Shown: positions 33,061 to 41,845 of the stretch, piece by piece
Layout: the number at the start of each line of letters is the position of its first letter
Numbering within the stretch: position 1 is the first letter of the stretch
DNA from: CALUVN01 sp944323595
Lineage (GTDB): Bacteria > Cyanobacteriota > Vampirovibrionia > Gastranaerophilales > Gastranaerophilaceae
Assembly (NCBI GenBank): GCA_963931255.1
Contig: OZ006972.1
Location: forward strand, 1,240,001-1,304,000
Length of the DNA: 64,000 nt
Direction: 5' to 3'
Translations under genes and position numbers: made by a program
Notes under the pieces: model-generated
Database searches by the model: none
What the model saw: the letters and a program-made list of their open reading frames with translations, nothing else
What the model was told of the DNA's origin: nothing

Positions 33061-34386
33061 GTGACTGAAAAATATTATATAAAAGGCGGAACCCCTTTAA
33101 AAGGCGAAGTATCAATAGGTGGTGCGAAGAATTCCGTATTAAAATTAATGGCAGCTGCCATACTGGCTAAAGGCGAAACAAAGATATATAATGTTCCGGA
33201 TTTGACTGACGTTGAGATAATGCTCAGTGTTATAGAGCAGCTCGGTGCAAAAACACATTATAATAAGACTGAAAAATCTTTAACCATAGATGCAACAGAT
33301 ATTACAAGCGTTACCGCAAAATATGAGCTTGTAAGTAAAATGCGTGCATCGTTTATAATTCTTGGTGCTCTGGTTACAAGATGCAAAGAGGCTATTGTTG
33401 CACTTCCGGGCGGATGCGCGATAGGCGAAAGACGAGTTGATTTTCACATCAAGGGGCTGGAAGCTCTCGGTGCAAAAATAAAAATTGAAAACGGTTATGT
33501 TCATGCAAAAGCTAATAAACTTGTCGGAACCGACATTTATTTAGACTTGCCGTCTGTTGGCGCAACTGAAAATCTAATGCTCGCGGCCGTACTTGCAGAG
33601 GGCTCAACAAGAATTCAGAATGCAGCACAGGAACCTGAAATTGTTGACCTTGCAAACTTTTTGAATGCGATGGGCGCAGATGTAATCGGTGCAGGTACAT
33701 CAGAACTTGTTATCAACGGTGTTAAACAGTCTGATTTACATCCGATAGAATACACTACAATTCCTGACAGAATTGAAGCCGGTACATTTATGGCTGCAAT
33801 TATTGCGACTAAGGGTAAGGCGGTGATAAAAAATGTTTTTCCGGCACACCTTACGTTCTTTACCGATAAATTGCTTAAAATGGGCGCAAACATAAAACTT
33901 GTAGATCCGACAACTCTTGAAGTCAGCTGCAAAAACAGATTAAATTCAATAAATTTCGTGACCCAGCCATATCCGGGATTTCCTACCGACCTGCAGTCAA
34001 TGGCTATGGCGTTGTTGACCACAGCAAACGGCGTCGGGATTATTACGGAAAGTTTGTACGAAAACAGATTTATGCAGGTGCCTGACTTGAGAAGAATGGG
34101 TGCTGATATCCATCAGGACAGAAACCATGCAATTATAAAAGGCGTTAAAAAACTTACAGGTGCTACTTTAACCGCCAGTGATTTGCGCGCAGGTGCTTCT
34201 CTGGTTGTTGCGGCATTGATGGCAGAGGGAAATTCCGTCATTGAAAAATTACATCATATAGATAGAGGATACGAAAATTTCGAAACTAAGTTAAGATTGT
34301 TAGGAGCGAAGATAGAGAGAAAAGACGATGAGTTAATTTCTCCTGTTGACCTAACGGAGGGTATTAGGAATGAATCCTACTTATAA
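33061..34386 (+). CDS. murA: UDP-N-acetylglucosamine 1-carboxyvinyltransferase
   Basis: MurA starts peptidoglycan synthesis by adding enolpyruvate to UDP-GlcNAc. The 441-aa protein has the substrate Lys in GGAKNSVLKL (K23). The fosfomycin-target Cys is in LPGGCAIGERRVDFH (C119). The repeated alpha/beta folds include PGFPTDLQSMAMAL and the C-terminal DLRAGASLVVAALMAEG. The start is GTG at 33061 with AGGAGG 4 nt before it. Its 3' end overlaps the following small gene by 17 nt. Confidence 0.95.
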   Translation: MTEKYYIKGGTPLKGEVSIGGAKNSVLKLMAAAILAKGETKIYNVPDLTDVEIMLSVIEQLGAKTHYNKTEKSLTIDATDITSVTAKYELVSKMRASFIILGALVTRCKEAIVALPGGCAIGERRVDFHIKGLEALGAKIKIENGYVHAKANKLVGTDIYLDLPSVGATENLMLAAVLAEGSTRIQNAAQEPEIVDLANFLNAMGADVIGAGTSELVINGVKQSDLHPIEYTTIPDRIEAGTFMAAIIATKGKAVIKNVFPAHLTFFTDKLLKMGANIKLVDPTTLEVSCKNRLNSINFVTQPYPGFPTDLQSMAMALLTTANGVGIITESLYENRFMQVPDLRRMGADIHQDRNHAIIKGVKKLTGATLTASDLRAGASLVVAALMAEGNSVIEKLHHIDRGYENFETKLRLLGAKIERKDDELISPVDLTEGIRNESYL

Positions 34387-34711
34387 ACGATGGTATGATC
34401 ACGATCCACTGCTATTAGAGGTAATTGAGCTTTTAAGAAATTACCAGACAGAGCTGCATGCACAGGCTGAAATATTTTTGCAAAAGATTGAAGAAAAAGT
34501 TTCAAAAGAAACAGTCGATAAATTTTATGCAATGGTGAAGCCAGTAAATGCAAACAACCGCTGGTATGATAAAGATCCTGTAATTTCAAAGACAGTCGAA
34601 ATTTTGAGAATAGTGCCTCCGGAAGCTCAAAAAATCTGCGCTCAGAACTTTATCAAAACGCTCAAAGAAATGGGCATTGAATACGAAAGCCCTAATAAAG
34701 AAAATAAATAA
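34370..34711 (+). CDS. Small protein with duplicated RWYDxDP motif
   Basis: A 113-aa protein made of two similar halves. The first begins RWYDHDP (7-13) and the second RWYDKDP (64-70), each followed by a helix of the type LLEVIELLRN / ISKTVEILRI. It is a duplicated short helical unit with conserved Trp, Tyr, Asp and Pro. The function is unknown. Its ATG lies inside the end of murA (17-nt overlap), preceded by an ACGGAGGG site, so the two are translationally linked. A terminator follows. Confidence 0.72.
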   Translation: MNPTYKRWYDHDPLLLEVIELLRNYQTELHAQAEIFLQKIEEKVSKETVDKFYAMVKPVNANNRWYDKDPVISKTVEILRIVPPEAQKICAQNFIKTLKEMGIEYESPNKENK

Positions 34712-34716
34712 ATTTT

Positions 34717-34748
34717 AAAAAGACTTTCCTAAATCTGGAAAGTCTTTT
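34717..34748 (+). terminator. Rho-independent terminator of the murA unit
   Basis: AAAAGACTTTCC / GGAAAGTCTTTT with a 7-nt loop, just after the RWYD-repeat gene. Confidence 0.85.
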
Positions 34749-34756
34749 AGTATACA

Positions 34757-34762
34757 TAAAAT
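34757..34762 (+). promoter_or_regulatory. -10 box of the XRE gene at 34769, leaderless
   Basis: TAAAAT followed by 6 nt and ATG, with no ribosome site. It starts only 9 nt after the preceding terminator stem. Confidence 0.45.
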
Positions 34763-34768
34763 TTCAGT

Positions 34769-34978
34769 ATGGAAAAATATATAATACAAAAAATCAGTGA
34801 CAATATTAAAAAATATAGAACTCAAAAACGCCTGACGCAAGAGATACTTAGCGAGCGTGCATGCATATCAAGTGATTATTTGTCGGAAATTGAAAGAGGT
34901 AAAAAGGTTCCAAGCCTGAAACGGCTTATCAAAATAGCTGAAGCTTTAGAAATTGAACCTTATTTATTGTTGATGTAG
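34769..34978 (+). CDS. XRE-family HTH regulator
   Basis: A 69-aa single-domain helix-turn-helix protein: ISDNIKKYRTQKRLTQEILS, SSDYLSEIERGKKVPSLKRL and a C-terminal helix ending EPYLLLM. No effector domain is present. It lies between murA and mfd, with its own -10 box at leaderless spacing. The target is unknown. Confidence 0.85.
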   Translation: MEKYIIQKISDNIKKYRTQKRLTQEILSERACISSDYLSEIERGKKVPSLKRLIKIAEALEIEPYLLLM

Positions 34979-35033
34979 TTTGGAAACCGGTTAATCTTTC
35001 CTGTATTTGGTACACATTTTAGCGGAAACTAAA

Positions 35034-35062
35034 TCGACTTTGGCTGATTTATATGCTAAAAT
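35034..35062 (+). promoter_or_regulatory. Promoter of mfd, leaderless
   Basis: TCGACT, 17 nt ending in TGC, then TAAAAT (35057-35062). The ATG at 35070 comes 7 nt later. Confidence 0.6.
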
Positions 35063-35069
35063 ATGTTGT

Positions 35070-38000
35070 ATGTTTGAAGTGAAATTTACGGAGCATAATG
35101 AGAGTTTCAGCCAGTTCAGGTATAATCTGATGCATTCGTTTTCGTTTGCCGTCACAGGTTTGACATCTGTACTGCGGCTCGTTTTGCTTACGAAAATCCG
35201 TGAAATTTCCAAAAAGAAAGTCTTATTTGTTACTTCAACAGAACAAAATGCCTTGAGATACCAGAATGACTTAAAAAAAGCGTTTGACGTTGATGCAAAA
35301 CTCTTGCCGTTCCAGAATATTTCAATGTACGAAAGTGTTATGCCGAATGTCTACGATTACGCGGAACAGATAGAGATTTTGCGGGAAAAACCTGACCTTG
35401 TTATAGTGCCGGTCAAAACTCTTTTAGAGAAATTTCCGCACGAGGGATTTTTTGAGATAAATAAGATTAGGCTTAAAGTCGGGGATGAGATTGATATAAA
35501 AGAGTTTGCCCGAAATGTTACGCATCTTGGCTACAAGCGTGCGACAATGGTGAGTGATATATCGGAATTCAGTATTCGCGGGGATATAATCGACATCTAC
35601 GGCATTGATGAAATGCCCGTCAGAATTGAACTATGGGGCGATGAAATTGTTGATATAAGATATTTTAATAACGAAACCCAAAAATCCGTAAAAAAAGCCA
35701 AAGAAATTGAAATCCTACCTGTTTATAAATTCGTTCTTGATGATATGAACACCGGTTTAAGTGAAGAAGAGGGCTATTTTGAGGGGATAGGTGTTTACCA
35801 GAATTATTTTAATTCAAACCTTGTGAGCGTTCTGGATTATTTCAAGGATTACATAATAGTTTACGATGAAGCTCCTGAAATTTACGCTAAATATCAGTTT
35901 ATGGACGATGAGTACGATAAACTCGCGGAAGAAAATCTAAAATCAGGCTTAAATAAAGAGTTGAAAGGCAGAAATCATTTTACATTCAACGAATTTCTTC
36001 AAAAAGCCGCAAGTTTTGTAAAAGTCGGGTTTAACAACTTTCTCGATAGTGAAATGGACGAAATTGTAGAATTTGATTCCCAGCCTGTAAAAAATTTCGC
36101 GGCAAATCTTGATGATATTGCGGGATTTATAAATTCAAAACACGGTTACAAGATAATTATTGCTACTGATTACCCCGAACGTGTCAAAGAGATTCTGAAT
36201 GAAAGAGAAATTTTTGATGTAGAATATACGGAACTTCTATCTTCACACGGTGCAATTCTTGAAGATTGCAAGACTGTTATCCTGACAGACAGAGAACTTT
36301 TTAACAAAAGAACAAAGGAAATCACCGCTACAAAACGTTCGTATTATAAAGAAAAACCTGAATACATTGAAAATATTAATGACATACAGGAGGGAGAATA
36401 CGTTGTCCACGCGGTTCACGGGGTCGGAATTTATAAAGGTTTAAGCAAACAGGAAATAGACGGGCAATTAAAAGATTATCTGACAATTGAATACGCAGCC
36501 AAAGACCGTCTGCATATTCCTGCGGAACAAATTAACATGCTCTGCCGTTATCGCGGCTCAGGTTCTGTTAAGCCTAAACTCTCCAGAATGGGCGGGAAAG
36601 ATTGGGAAAATACCAAAACACGTGTCAAAAAAGAAGTTGAACAAATTGCCTATGACCTGCTCAGACTGTACGCAAGACGAAAAATGCAGCACGGCATACA
36701 GTTTTTGCCTGATACAACATGGCAGGTTGAGATGGAAGAAGCTTTTGAATATGTTGAGACTCCTGACCAGATGCGCGCTATTGTCGAGGTTAAAGCTGAT
36801 ATGGAAAGCGACAAACCTATGGACAGACTTATTTGCGGCGATGTAGGTTTTGGCAAAACAGAAGTTGCCATGCGTGCTATTTTTAAAGCGGTAACATCGG
36901 GCAAACAGGTTGCCGTAATTGTACCGACAACCATTCTTGCGCTTCAGCATTTCCAAACCATGTCCGAACGCTTCAAACCTTTCGGGGTGGAAGTCGAACT
37001 TATGTCGCGTTTCAGAAGCCACAAAGAACAAAAGGAAACTATTAAAAATCTTGCAACCGGCAAGTGTGATGTTGTTATCGCAACCCACAGACTGCTTCAG
37101 GACGGGATAGTTTTTAAAGATTTAGGGCTTCTTGTAATTGATGAAGAACACCGCTTCGGTGTCCGTCATAAGGAAAAATTGAAACAACTTCGCGAAAATA
37201 TTGACATTATAACCATGTCAGCAACACCTATTCCGCGTACCCTTTATATGTCGCTGTCAGGGATTAAAGATATGTCAGTTATTAATACACCGCCTAAAAA
37301 CAGACTTCCTATTAAAACCTACGTTGGCGAGTGGAATGAAAATATGGTTAAAAATGCAATAGTCCATGAACTTGACCGCGAAGGACAGGTTTTCTATCTC
37401 TATAATCGAGTGGAAACAATTGAAGAATTTCGTCTGCAGCTTCAAAAACTCGTACCGAACGCCCGTATAGGCATCGGACACGGGCAAATGGATGAAAAAA
37501 CATTAGAGCAGGTAATCATAGATTTTGCAAACCGTGAGTACGACGTTTTGCTTGCAACTACAATCATTGAAAACGGAATTGATATTCCAAACGCAAACAC
37601 AATGATAATTCATGATGCGGACAGATTCGGGCTTGCCCAGCTTTATCAGCTCCGGGGGCGTGTCGGCCGCTCACAAAGACAGGCTTATTGCTATTGTTTC
37701 TACAAAAAAAGCAAAGAAATTACCAGAGAAGCTGTTCAGCGTTTAAAAGCAATAAAAGAATTTACAACTCTCGGGAGCGGCTATCAAATAGCTCTCCGTG
37801 ATGTCGAAATCCGTGGTATTGGAAATATTCTCGGCACCAAACAGCACGGGCACATGATTAATGTCGGATTTGATACATATTGCCAGTTGTTAGAGGAAAC
37901 TGTTCAGGAACTTCAAGGCGAAAAGGTAGAAAAATCAGTTCCGACAATTGTGGATATAAATGTTACAGCATTTATTCCTGATGAATGGGTAGGCTCTGCC

Positions 38001-38420
38001 GAACAGAAGATGATTGAATATAAGCGGCTAGCTGATGTTAAATCGGACGTTGAACTCGATTGTATTGTAGATGAGTGGAAAGACAGATTTTCCAAACCGC
38101 CTGAAAGTGTAGAAAATTTGATAAAATTAATTAAAATCCGCCTCTCAGCTACAGAAGTTAATATAGCTCTTATAAGGGAAACAAAAGAAAATATAAGGAT
38201 TTATACTCCGTTCACCCAGCCGGAATGGAATATTATACGTGCGGCTCTCCCCGGAGAAATGCTCAAAAAATTGAAATTTACAATTGCTCCGGCGTCCTGT
38301 CAGGAGGGTAAATCTATACTGCTTCTGAATAATGCTTATATGAACTTTAATGAAGTATTTAACATTTTGGTTGATTTGTTTTATTATATGTATAAAGTTA
38401 GTCACGAGTTTACTTATTAA
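35070..38420 (+). CDS. mfd: Transcription-repair coupling factor Mfd
   Basis: Mfd removes RNA polymerase stalled at DNA damage and recruits UvrA. The 1116-aa protein has a UvrB-like N-terminus (VLFVTSTEQNALRY, ISEFSIRGDIIDIYG) and an RNA-polymerase-interacting Tudor-like domain (EGEYVVHAVHGVGIYKGL). Superfamily 2 helicase motifs follow: CGDVGFGKTEVAMRA, VIDEEHRFGV and SATPIPRT. The C-terminal part has DADRFGLAQLYQLRGRVGRS, then the UvrA-contact domain. The ATG at 35070 is taken because it follows a promoter at leaderless spacing; a TTG at 35007 would extend it by 21 residues across that promoter. Confidence 0.95.
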   Translation: MFEVKFTEHNESFSQFRYNLMHSFSFAVTGLTSVLRLVLLTKIREISKKKVLFVTSTEQNALRYQNDLKKAFDVDAKLLPFQNISMYESVMPNVYDYAEQIEILREKPDLVIVPVKTLLEKFPHEGFFEINKIRLKVGDEIDIKEFARNVTHLGYKRATMVSDISEFSIRGDIIDIYGIDEMPVRIELWGDEIVDIRYFNNETQKSVKKAKEIEILPVYKFVLDDMNTGLSEEEGYFEGIGVYQNYFNSNLVSVLDYFKDYIIVYDEAPEIYAKYQFMDDEYDKLAEENLKSGLNKELKGRNHFTFNEFLQKAASFVKVGFNNFLDSEMDEIVEFDSQPVKNFAANLDDIAGFINSKHGYKIIIATDYPERVKEILNEREIFDVEYTELLSSHGAILEDCKTVILTDRELFNKRTKEITATKRSYYKEKPEYIENINDIQEGEYVVHAVHGVGIYKGLSKQEIDGQLKDYLTIEYAAKDRLHIPAEQINMLCRYRGSGSVKPKLSRMGGKDWENTKTRVKKEVEQIAYDLLRLYARRKMQHGIQFLPDTTWQVEMEEAFEYVETPDQMRAIVEVKADMESDKPMDRLICGDVGFGKTEVAMRAIFKAVTSGKQVAVIVPTTILALQHFQTMSERFKPFGVEVELMSRFRSHKEQKETIKNLATGKCDVVIATHRLLQDGIVFKDLGLLVIDEEHRFGVRHKEKLKQLRENIDIITMSATPIPRTLYMSLSGIKDMSVINTPPKNRLPIKTYVGEWNENMVKNAIVHELDREGQVFYLYNRVETIEEFRLQLQKLVPNARIGIGHGQMDEKTLEQVIIDFANREYDVLLATTIIENGIDIPNANTMIIHDADRFGLAQLYQLRGRVGRSQRQAYCYCFYKKSKEITREAVQRLKAIKEFTTLGSGYQIALRDVEIRGIGNILGTKQHGHMINVGFDTYCQLLEETVQELQGEKVEKSVPTIVDINVTAFIPDEWVGSAEQKMIEYKRLADVKSDVELDCIVDEWKDRFSKPPESVENLIKLIKIRLSATEVNIALIRETKENIRIYTPFTQPEWNIIRAALPGEMLKKLKFTIAPASCQEGKSILLLNNAYMNFNEVFNILVDLFYYMYKVSHEFTY

Positions 38421-38438
38421 GAAAGAAAGAGAGACAAT

Positions 38439-39590
38439 ATGAAGGGAAAAAAATTACTGATTACTCTTGCGGCATCGGCTGTCTTATTTGCGGGCTGCGG
38501 TCTTAAATCAGGCGAAACAATCATAAAAGTTAACGACACAAATATTACTCAGGCTCAGTTTGATAAAATGTTTGATAAACAGGTCGGAAATTCTATGATT
38601 GCCCAGCTTGGTATTAACGTTAAAGACGGCAAGAATACTTTCCTGTATAACTTGATTAAAGAACGTGTTGTTAATGAGTTGATAGTGAAAGCCTTGCTGG
38701 ATGAAGAAATCGCAAAACGCGGCATCACAGTTTCTAAAGATGACGTTGAAGATGCAATAAAAGAAATTGTTGATAAAGTAGGCTCAAAAGACCAATTAAA
38801 TAATATTTTAAAGAAAAACGGCGTTTCTGCTAATGAGTTCAAAGCTGATCTGGCAGAAGAAATTAAGATGAAAAAACTTGCAAAAGAACTCGGAAACTCT
38901 GATGTTACTGATGCAGAAGCACAAAAATTCTATAATGAAAACGTAGCTAAGTTTAAATATCCGGACAGAGTCCGCGCTTCACACATCCTGATTTCCGCAA
39001 ATCCGGCTGAAATTACGGAAATAGTTAAATCTGATCCTAAAAACAAAGATTTGACAGAAGAACAGGTCAATGCAAAAGTTACGGAAGAAATGAATGCTAA
39101 AAAAGCTAAAGCTGAAAAAATCTTAGCTGAAGCAAAAGCAGATACTACCCAATTTGCGAAACTTGCAAAAGAAAATTCCGATGACACAACAACAGCCGTA
39201 AAAGGCGGAGATTTAGGATTCTTTGCAGCTCAGGAAATGGTTCCGGAATTCTCTAAAGCAGCTTTTGCAATGAGACCAAATTCTCTGTCAGGTGTTGTTC
39301 AAACTCAATTCGGATACCACATTATTTTTGTAACCGACAGAATGGCTGCAGGTCAGGAACCGTTTGAAAAAGTTAAAAATGAAATTAAAGGTTATCTGAC
39401 TAACCAGAAACAACTCCAGCTTGTTGATAACCTTGTTGAATCAATGAAAAAGAATGCAAAAGTTGAATTTGTAAATAAAGAATACGACCCGTCAACTATC
39501 AGAGCCGATATTCAAAAACAAATTAAAGAGGGTGCTCCAAACGGCCCGCAGCCGGCTGAAGCTCCTGCTCAACAACCTGCTCAGGAATAA
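38439..39590 (+). CDS. Parvulin-type peptidyl-prolyl isomerase lipoprotein (SurA/PrsA-like)
   Basis: A 383-aa exported foldase. The lipoprotein signal ends in LFAGC (Cys20). A SurA-N-like chaperone region (about 22-160) is followed by a PpiC rotamase domain (about 175-320). The rotamase has RASHILISA, an insertion rich in Lys/Glu, GGDLGFFAAQEMVPEFSKAA and FGYHIIFVTDR. The C-terminus is Pro/Ala/Gln-rich. It should help fold envelope proteins. It begins 18 nt after mfd with AAAGAGAG before the ATG, so read-through from mfd is likely. Confidence 0.91.
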   Translation: MKGKKLLITLAASAVLFAGCGLKSGETIIKVNDTNITQAQFDKMFDKQVGNSMIAQLGINVKDGKNTFLYNLIKERVVNELIVKALLDEEIAKRGITVSKDDVEDAIKEIVDKVGSKDQLNNILKKNGVSANEFKADLAEEIKMKKLAKELGNSDVTDAEAQKFYNENVAKFKYPDRVRASHILISANPAEITEIVKSDPKNKDLTEEQVNAKVTEEMNAKKAKAEKILAEAKADTTQFAKLAKENSDDTTTAVKGGDLGFFAAQEMVPEFSKAAFAMRPNSLSGVVQTQFGYHIIFVTDRMAAGQEPFEKVKNEIKGYLTNQKQLQLVDNLVESMKKNAKVEFVNKEYDPSTIRADIQKQIKEGAPNGPQPAEAPAQQPAQE

Positions 39591-39620
39591 TAAGAGACAG
39601 CTAAATTTTTTCAATAAATT

Positions 39621-39655
39621 AAATAGGACAACTTTCTTACGGAGTTGTCCTATTT
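39621..39655. terminator. Bidirectional terminator
   Basis: A 13-bp stem (AAATAGGACAACT / AGTTGTCCTATTT) with T runs on both strands separates the PPIase gene from rnpB. Confidence 0.86.
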
Positions 39656-39669
39656 TTTAGTAAAAAAAT

Positions 39670-40004
39670 AAAGCAGTTCATAAGCCGTGTTCTGTTTCTA
39701 AATAATCATCTGTCTGGTATTGAAATTACTTTCAATCTCAAGCGGTTTGTCTGAGGTTGGCGGACAGCCTTTGTAGCCCTCAATTTAACCTTGCATTCTA
39801 CCGGGGGTTGCCTGGCCGATACTTCTCAGTAATCGCCGGTGAGCTCTTACCTCGCCGTTGCACCGTTGCCTGAACAATCAGGCTGTATATTTTCTGTGGT
39901 CCTATCCACCGACTCGCGTCGTCCGGAATTTCTCCGGCGGTCTGTCCTTGAATGCACGGACTTTCCTCACCCGATACGTTCAGGCGCGATTATTCGGCTG
40001 CTTT
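39670..40004 (-). ncRNA. rnpB: RNase P RNA, bacterial type A-like
   Basis: The RNA is the catalytic subunit of RNase P, which matures tRNA 5' ends. Read on the minus strand, the ends pair as P1 (AAAGCAG with CTGCTTT). The universal GAGGAAAGTCC is near the 5' end (39968-39958). GGTAAGAGCTCACCGG is the following conserved hairpin region, and AGAACACGGCTTATGAA is near the 3' end (P4 partner, 39694-39678). The length of about 335 nt is typical. A good promoter lies upstream and a terminator just downstream. The protein subunit gene rnpA is not in the window. Confidence 0.95.
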
Positions 40005-40028
40005 ATTTAATTTTCAAAATCTAAACGA

Positions 40029-40057
40029 ATACTAGCATAGCTGTTTGATTTTTGCAA
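40029..40057 (-). promoter_or_regulatory. Promoter of rnpB
   Basis: TTGCAA, 17 nt ending in TGC, then TAGTAT (extended -10). Transcription should begin near 40022, giving a short 5' precursor of about 18 nt. Confidence 0.72.
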
Positions 40058-40219
40058 ATTAAATGTAAAAAATTTTTTACATTATAGCAAAATAATTTAT
40101 TTAGATGAGTTAATATATTATTCAATCGGGTATAGTTTAGTAAACACGATGTATATAAAATAAACAATATACGATTGAAATCGTGCAAAAGTAATTTTGT
40201 ACAAAATGAGGGTTAAGAT

Positions 40220-40597
40220 ATGGTCGATAACAGATCAGCAGGATTTTTCGGAGTGGGAGGCGCATTTAATTTTAAAAGCGGCGATATTTCGGGAACTGCA
40301 GCAAGAACTCAAGATGATAAAATGGGACAAGGCGGAGAATACTTCGCCCAGCCTAATAATGAGGAAGAAACCGAACTCCGCGCAAATGAACAGTATATGG
40401 ACAGAAGTGCTGTTTTGCGCGCAACTTTGAATTCTCTTGCAATGATGAATGTGGCGAACGTTATTAACGCTAAAAAACAAGCCATCGCTAAGGACGAAGA
40501 AGAACGTAAAAAGAAAAATAAACGCCCTAATTACCAGAAAGAAGAGTTTAAAGAAGATTTTCAACCTGAAGAAGATGTTGATAACGAACTATATTAA
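40220..40597 (+). CDS. Hypothetical protein, polar
   Basis: A 125-aa protein of unknown family. It has a Gly/Phe-rich start (GFFGVGGAFNF), a short hydrophobic helix (LRATLNSLAMMNVANVI), a strongly basic segment (EEERKKKNKRPNYQKEE) and an acidic C-terminus. No signal peptide is seen. GAGGG precedes the ATG. It is flanked by a terminator and looks like a single-gene unit. Confidence 0.57.
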   Translation: MVDNRSAGFFGVGGAFNFKSGDISGTAARTQDDKMGQGGEYFAQPNNEEETELRANEQYMDRSAVLRATLNSLAMMNVANVINAKKQAIAKDEEERKKKNKRPNYQKEEFKEDFQPEEDVDNELY

Positions 40598-40616
40598 ATA
40601 ATACGTTTAAATTATT

Positions 40617-40644
40617 AAAAAGCCTGTCAATATTGACAGGCTTT
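40617..40644 (+). terminator. Rho-independent terminator
   Basis: AAAAGCCTGTCA / TGACAGGCTTTT hairpin 20 nt after the preceding stop codon. Confidence 0.85.
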
Positions 40645-40667
40645 TAAGTTATAAATTTAGTGAAAAG

Positions 40668-40698
40668 AAGGAGGTATTTTATTATGCGAATATATTAG
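40668..40698 (+). other. Perfect Shine-Dalgarno followed by a four-codon ORF
   Basis: AAGGAGGT (40668-40675) is followed after 8 nt by ATG CGA ATA TAT TAG. It lies after a terminator and overlaps the 3' end of the opposite-strand gene, with no longer frame behind it. It may be a relic of a lost gene, a tiny leader peptide or chance. Confidence 0.35.
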
Positions 40699-41200
40699 AT
40701 TTTTCTTGTGATTGGTTGTTTTCTTTTTTAGCATTTCCACCCATTAATAATTCTCCATTGTAGAATGGATTAGAGCCTCTTTTGTCTTTATTTGCTGCAA
40801 GACTTATGATGCTGTTGAATTTAGGTGTTTCTTTTACTTTAACTTCAGGAGCGGCTTCGTTTACTGCTACTGTCATTTTGCCCTCAACTGCTTTTTGTAC
40901 GTTTGTTGCTGATTGCGCAGCTTGCGAATTCAAAAATGCGATAGATTGAAGAGCGTTCTGGCTTAATTGAATTTGAAGTCCTGAATTGTTCATTGCAATT
41001 TGACGTGCAACATTGTTATCAACTTTGCCGTTGTAAAGGTCTAAACCCATATCAACTGCTCTGAACATAGTATTAACTCTTTGTGTGTTGCTGTAATTAT
41101 TTTTTTCAGCAGCACGTCTCATAATTTCTTGTGAGACTTCTTTTAATACTGATGTATCGAGACCAGTTTTATAATGTTGTGTAGTAACATTCAATGCCAT
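40682..41200 (-). CDS. Hypothetical protein, helical
   Basis: A 172-aa protein with a mainly helical Ala/Asn/Gln-rich N-terminal two thirds (VLKEVSQEIMRRAAEK; LSQNALQSIAFLNSQAAQSA) and a polar, disordered-looking tail. No signal peptide, cysteine or motif is recognised. The helical Gln/Asn/Ala composition is like that of secreted or appendage-associated small proteins, but this is only a resemblance. AAAGGG precedes the ATG. Confidence 0.57.
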   Translation of the reverse strand: MALNVTTQHYKTGLDTSVLKEVSQEIMRRAAEKNNYSNTQRVNTMFRAVDMGLDLYNGKVDNNVARQIAMNNSGLQIQLSQNALQSIAFLNSQAAQSATNVQKAVEGKMTVAVNEAAPEVKVKETPKFNSIISLAANKDKRGSNPFYNGELLMGGNAKKENNQSQEKSNIFA

Positions 41201-41377
41201 ATTGATTTATCCCTTTAAAAATTTTCCTTATATTACTTATTTCGGCATTTTTACGCTGTTTCTTTAATATTTTGCCTCATGTTTGTAATATAACTTAACA
41301 AAAGGTGAAAAAAAGGCAATTTTTATATATTTAAAACGTTTTTATATATACAAAGTATATAATCGAGAGTATAAACT

Positions 41378-41842
41378 ATGGGTGCATTTAGCAGCTGGGG
41401 TAGTACTTTCAATACATTAGGACACATAACTAACGGATTGGGTACACTCACAAATTATCTAGAAATGAAGAATGCAGGCGCGAGCACAGGGCAAGCGTTA
41501 ACAAATTCAGCCGCAAACGGATTGGTCGGAGCGGCGAGAGTTGAAATTGCCAGTGAACGCTATGATAGAACCGGCAGTATGAGCGGACATCTTGTTAATA
41601 CTCTTGCCGGCTACGGAAATACACAATCAAACGTAAACGGTGCAATTGGATTACTATTGAGTGATCCTTCAACATACCATGGCATGTTTGGCTGCTGCAA
41701 TAATTTCTTTATTGGAGGACCTGCGATGTTTGCACCGCCGCCTATGTTTGGTACTATGTGTACTCCGACCTTTGCGGGTCCAGTAGTATCAACATTTGGT
41801 CCAATGCCGACTCCTTATGGCGGATTCGGATTCTGGTGTTAG
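41378..41842 (+). CDS. Hypothetical Gly/Phe/Pro-rich protein
   Basis: A 154-aa protein. The N-terminal half is Gly/Asn/Thr-rich with helical pieces (TLGHITNGLGTLTNYLEMKN). The C-terminal third is very rich in Pro, Phe, Gly and Met (PAMFAPPPMFGTMCTPTFAG) and ends FGFWC. It has Cys-Cys in GMFGCCNN. Such low-complexity aromatic tails suggest surface association or self-assembly; no family is recognised. A TATAAT lies 14 nt before the ATG. Confidence 0.57.
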   Translation: MGAFSSWGSTFNTLGHITNGLGTLTNYLEMKNAGASTGQALTNSAANGLVGAARVEIASERYDRTGSMSGHLVNTLAGYGNTQSNVNGAIGLLLSDPSTYHGMFGCCNNFFIGGPAMFAPPPMFGTMCTPTFAGPVVSTFGPMPTPYGGFGFWC

Positions 41843-41845
41843 ATT

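Noticed and set aside
36558..37088. Long minus-strand open frame inside mfd
   Set aside because: It lies antisense to the helicase motifs of a conserved gene, with no ribosome site or recognisable protein.
39839..40024. 61-aa open frame inside the RNase P RNA region
   Set aside because: The segment is fully explained by the conserved rnpB structure on the other strand.
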